From: Ancylomarina sp963977525
GTDB lineage: Bacteria > Bacteroidota > Bacteroidia > Bacteroidales > Marinifilaceae
Direction: 5' to 3'
DNA length: 64,000 nucleotides
NCBI GenBank assembly: GCA_963977525.1
Contig: CAXBPC010000016.1
Coordinates: 1-64,000, forward strand
Shown here: positions 62,829 to 64,000 of the stretch, piece by piece
How positions within the stretch are numbered: the first letter of the stretch is position 1
Layout of the letters: each line of letters starts with the position of its first letter
Notes under the pieces: model-generated
Databases searched by the model: none
What the model saw: the letters and a program-made list of their open reading frames with translations, nothing else
What the model was told of the DNA's origin: nothing
Translations under genes and position numbers: made by a program

Positions 62829-64000
62829 ATGGAAAAAAAACGAGAAAAGTCTTTCTATTTTTCTGAGAATATTCTCAGAGGGAAAAGACTATTACTCACG
62901 CTCTTAATGGTAGGCGTGATACACGTGAGTTCATTTGGAGCTCCACAGCCTATTTCTTTTGATTTACAAACAAACAACAGCTCTTTAATAGAGGTACTTA
63001 ACTCTATTAAAGATCAGTCTGATTACACTTTTCTTTACAGTGTAGAAGATGTTGAAGGGTTTGATAATATCTCGATAACAAATAAAGATGCGGATATTAA
63101 AGAAATTTTAGATGAGAGTCTTAAAGGTACAAACCTTGAGTACAAGATTAAAGATAAGGTTATCATTATCAAACCTGCTGTTAAGACACCGTCTAATAAA
63201 ATAAAGGCAGCACAGGAGAACAAGACAATTTCTGGTGTTGTTACTGATGATCAAGGTGAAACTTTACCTGGCGTATCTGTTGTAATTAAAGGAACAAGTA
63301 CAGGAGTTTCAACTGACATTGATGGTAAATATCAAATTGAAGTGCCAACAAATGGTGCAACTTTAGTGTTTTCTTTTGTAGGAATGAACCCTAAAGAAGT
63401 TAAAATCAAAAATCAAACACAACTAAACATCACTTTAGAATCTTCATCGGAAAGTCTAAACGAAGTTGTTGTAACAGGTATGCTCTCAACTGATAAACGA
63501 TTATTTACTGGAGCTAGTGAGAAATTACAAGCCAAAGAGATAAAATTGGCAGGTATCCATGACATAAGTAGATCTCTTGAAGGTCGAGCAGCAGGTGTAT
63601 CTGTACAAAATGTATCGGGTACTTTTGGTGCTGCACCAAAAATTCGTGTTCGTGGTGCTACTTCTATTTATGGTAGTTCAAAGCCATTATGGGTTGTTGA
63701 TGGAATAATCCTAGAAGACGTAGTTGAACTTACTTCAGACGCACTTTCTTCAGGAGATGTATCAACTCTAATTAGTTCTGCAATTGCTGGCTTAAACTCT
63801 GACGATATTGAAAGTTTTGAGGTTTTGAAAGATGGTTCTGCAACTTCTATCTATGGTGCACGAGCAATGGCCGGTGTAATTGTTATTACAACTAAAAAAG
63901 GTAAAGCTGGTGTAAGTCGTATTTCATATACAGGTGAATTTACTTCAAGATTAACACCTTCGTATGGTGATTTCAATATCATGAATTCGCAAGAACAAAT
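62829..64000 (+). CDS. SusC-like TonB-dependent receptor with STN domain (partial, 3' end outside window)
   Basis: The first 390 residues of an outer-membrane SusC/RagA-type receptor; the frame is open to the window end. A signal region (about 20-38) precedes an STN (secretin/TonB short N-terminal) domain at about 45-118, then a carboxypeptidase-regulatory-like domain (133-205, TISGVVTDDQGETLPGVSVV). The TonB box SLNEVVVTG is at 209-217, and the plug domain follows (VDGIILED, FEVLKDGSATSIYGARAMAG). The STN domain marks it as a signal-transducing receptor for the FecR/sigma pair. A SusD partner is expected downstream. The ligand is unknown. Confidence 0.95.
   Translation, partial: MEKKREKSFYFSENILRGKRLLLTLLMVGVIHVSSFGAPQPISFDLQTNNSSLIEVLNSIKDQSDYTFLYSVEDVEGFDNISITNKDADIKEILDESLKGTNLEYKIKDKVIIIKPAVKTPSNKIKAAQENKTISGVVTDDQGETLPGVSVVIKGTSTGVSTDIDGKYQIEVPTNGATLVFSFVGMNPKEVKIKNQTQLNITLESSSESLNEVVVTGMLSTDKRLFTGASEKLQAKEIKLAGIHDISRSLEGRAAGVSVQNVSGTFGAAPKIRVRGATSIYGSSKPLWVVDGIILEDVVELTSDALSSGDVSTLISSAIAGLNSDDIESFEVLKDGSATSIYGARAMAGVIVITTKKGKAGVSRISYTGEFTSRLTPSYGDFNIMNSQEQ

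Overview
The window is chromosomal DNA of a low-GC Bacteroidota bacterium, probably class Bacteroidia near the Marinilabiliales (inference from gene content, not from any search). It carries type IX secretion/gliding genes (gldK, gldL, gldM, gldN, gldH, a porP/sprF homologue, sprE/porW, porX), a SusC-type receptor behind an ECF sigma/FecR pair, DUF4296 and DUF5362 genes, and some promoter candidates of the Bacteroidota TTTG/TAnnTTTG type. I see no tRNA, rRNA, CRISPR array, insertion sequence or prophage.

Layout. 0.3-3.3 kb: a DUF5362 membrane protein and sucCD. 3.3-7.3 kb: an inverted pair of short intergenic repeats and two tandem TPR/LytS-type histidine kinases without a response regulator. 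7.5-14.6 kb, minus strand: sprE/porW, porX, tsaE and alanine dehydrogenase. 14.7-18.0 kb, minus: an amidohydrolase relative that has lost its metal ligands, a DUF4296 lipoprotein and an MlaFE-like transporter. 18.1-25.1 kb: manC, then the T9SS core operon porP-gldK-gldL-gldM-gldN on the minus strand. 25.4-30.4 kb: topA and a class A penicillin-binding protein. 30.4-37.1 kb: an orphan cobalamin riboswitch with its own terminator, an NtrC-type sigma-54 activator, a convergent hybrid histidine kinase and two tandem paralogous coiled-coil lipoproteins that share a TTTGGCACAGTATTTA box upstream. 37.2-38.6 kb: two unknown genes. 38.9-45.5 kb, minus: a mevalonate-pathway operon headed by an acyl-CoA dehydrogenase. 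45.6-53.6 kb: a membrane MutS-like ATPase, nfeD, holB, ricT, gldH, trmB, an alkyltransferase-like protein and an Mrp ATPase. 53.7-56.6 kb: hairpins, a gene remnant, a small unknown gene and metG. 56.9-60.5 kb: an LD-carboxypeptidase, a GxxExxY gene between inverted repeats, yraN, a YjbR-family gene and a secreted C1 peptidase. 60.9-64.0 kb: ECF sigma factor, FecR anti-sigma factor and the start of a SusC-like receptor that runs off the window.

How the genes work together. The T9SS set covers the motor (GldLM), the periplasmic ring (GldKN), an outer-membrane PorP/SprF protein, SprE/PorW and the regulator PorX, so much of a secretion/gliding machine sits within 16 kb. The mevalonate operon would make isopentenyl diphosphate from HMG-CoA, but HMG-CoA synthase and thiolase are not in the window. 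The strongest candidate for an undescribed system is the 30.4-37.1 kb block, where a two-component pair, a lone B12 riboswitch and two lipoprotein genes with sigma-54-like promoter boxes lie together. The link between these parts is inferred from position and motifs only.
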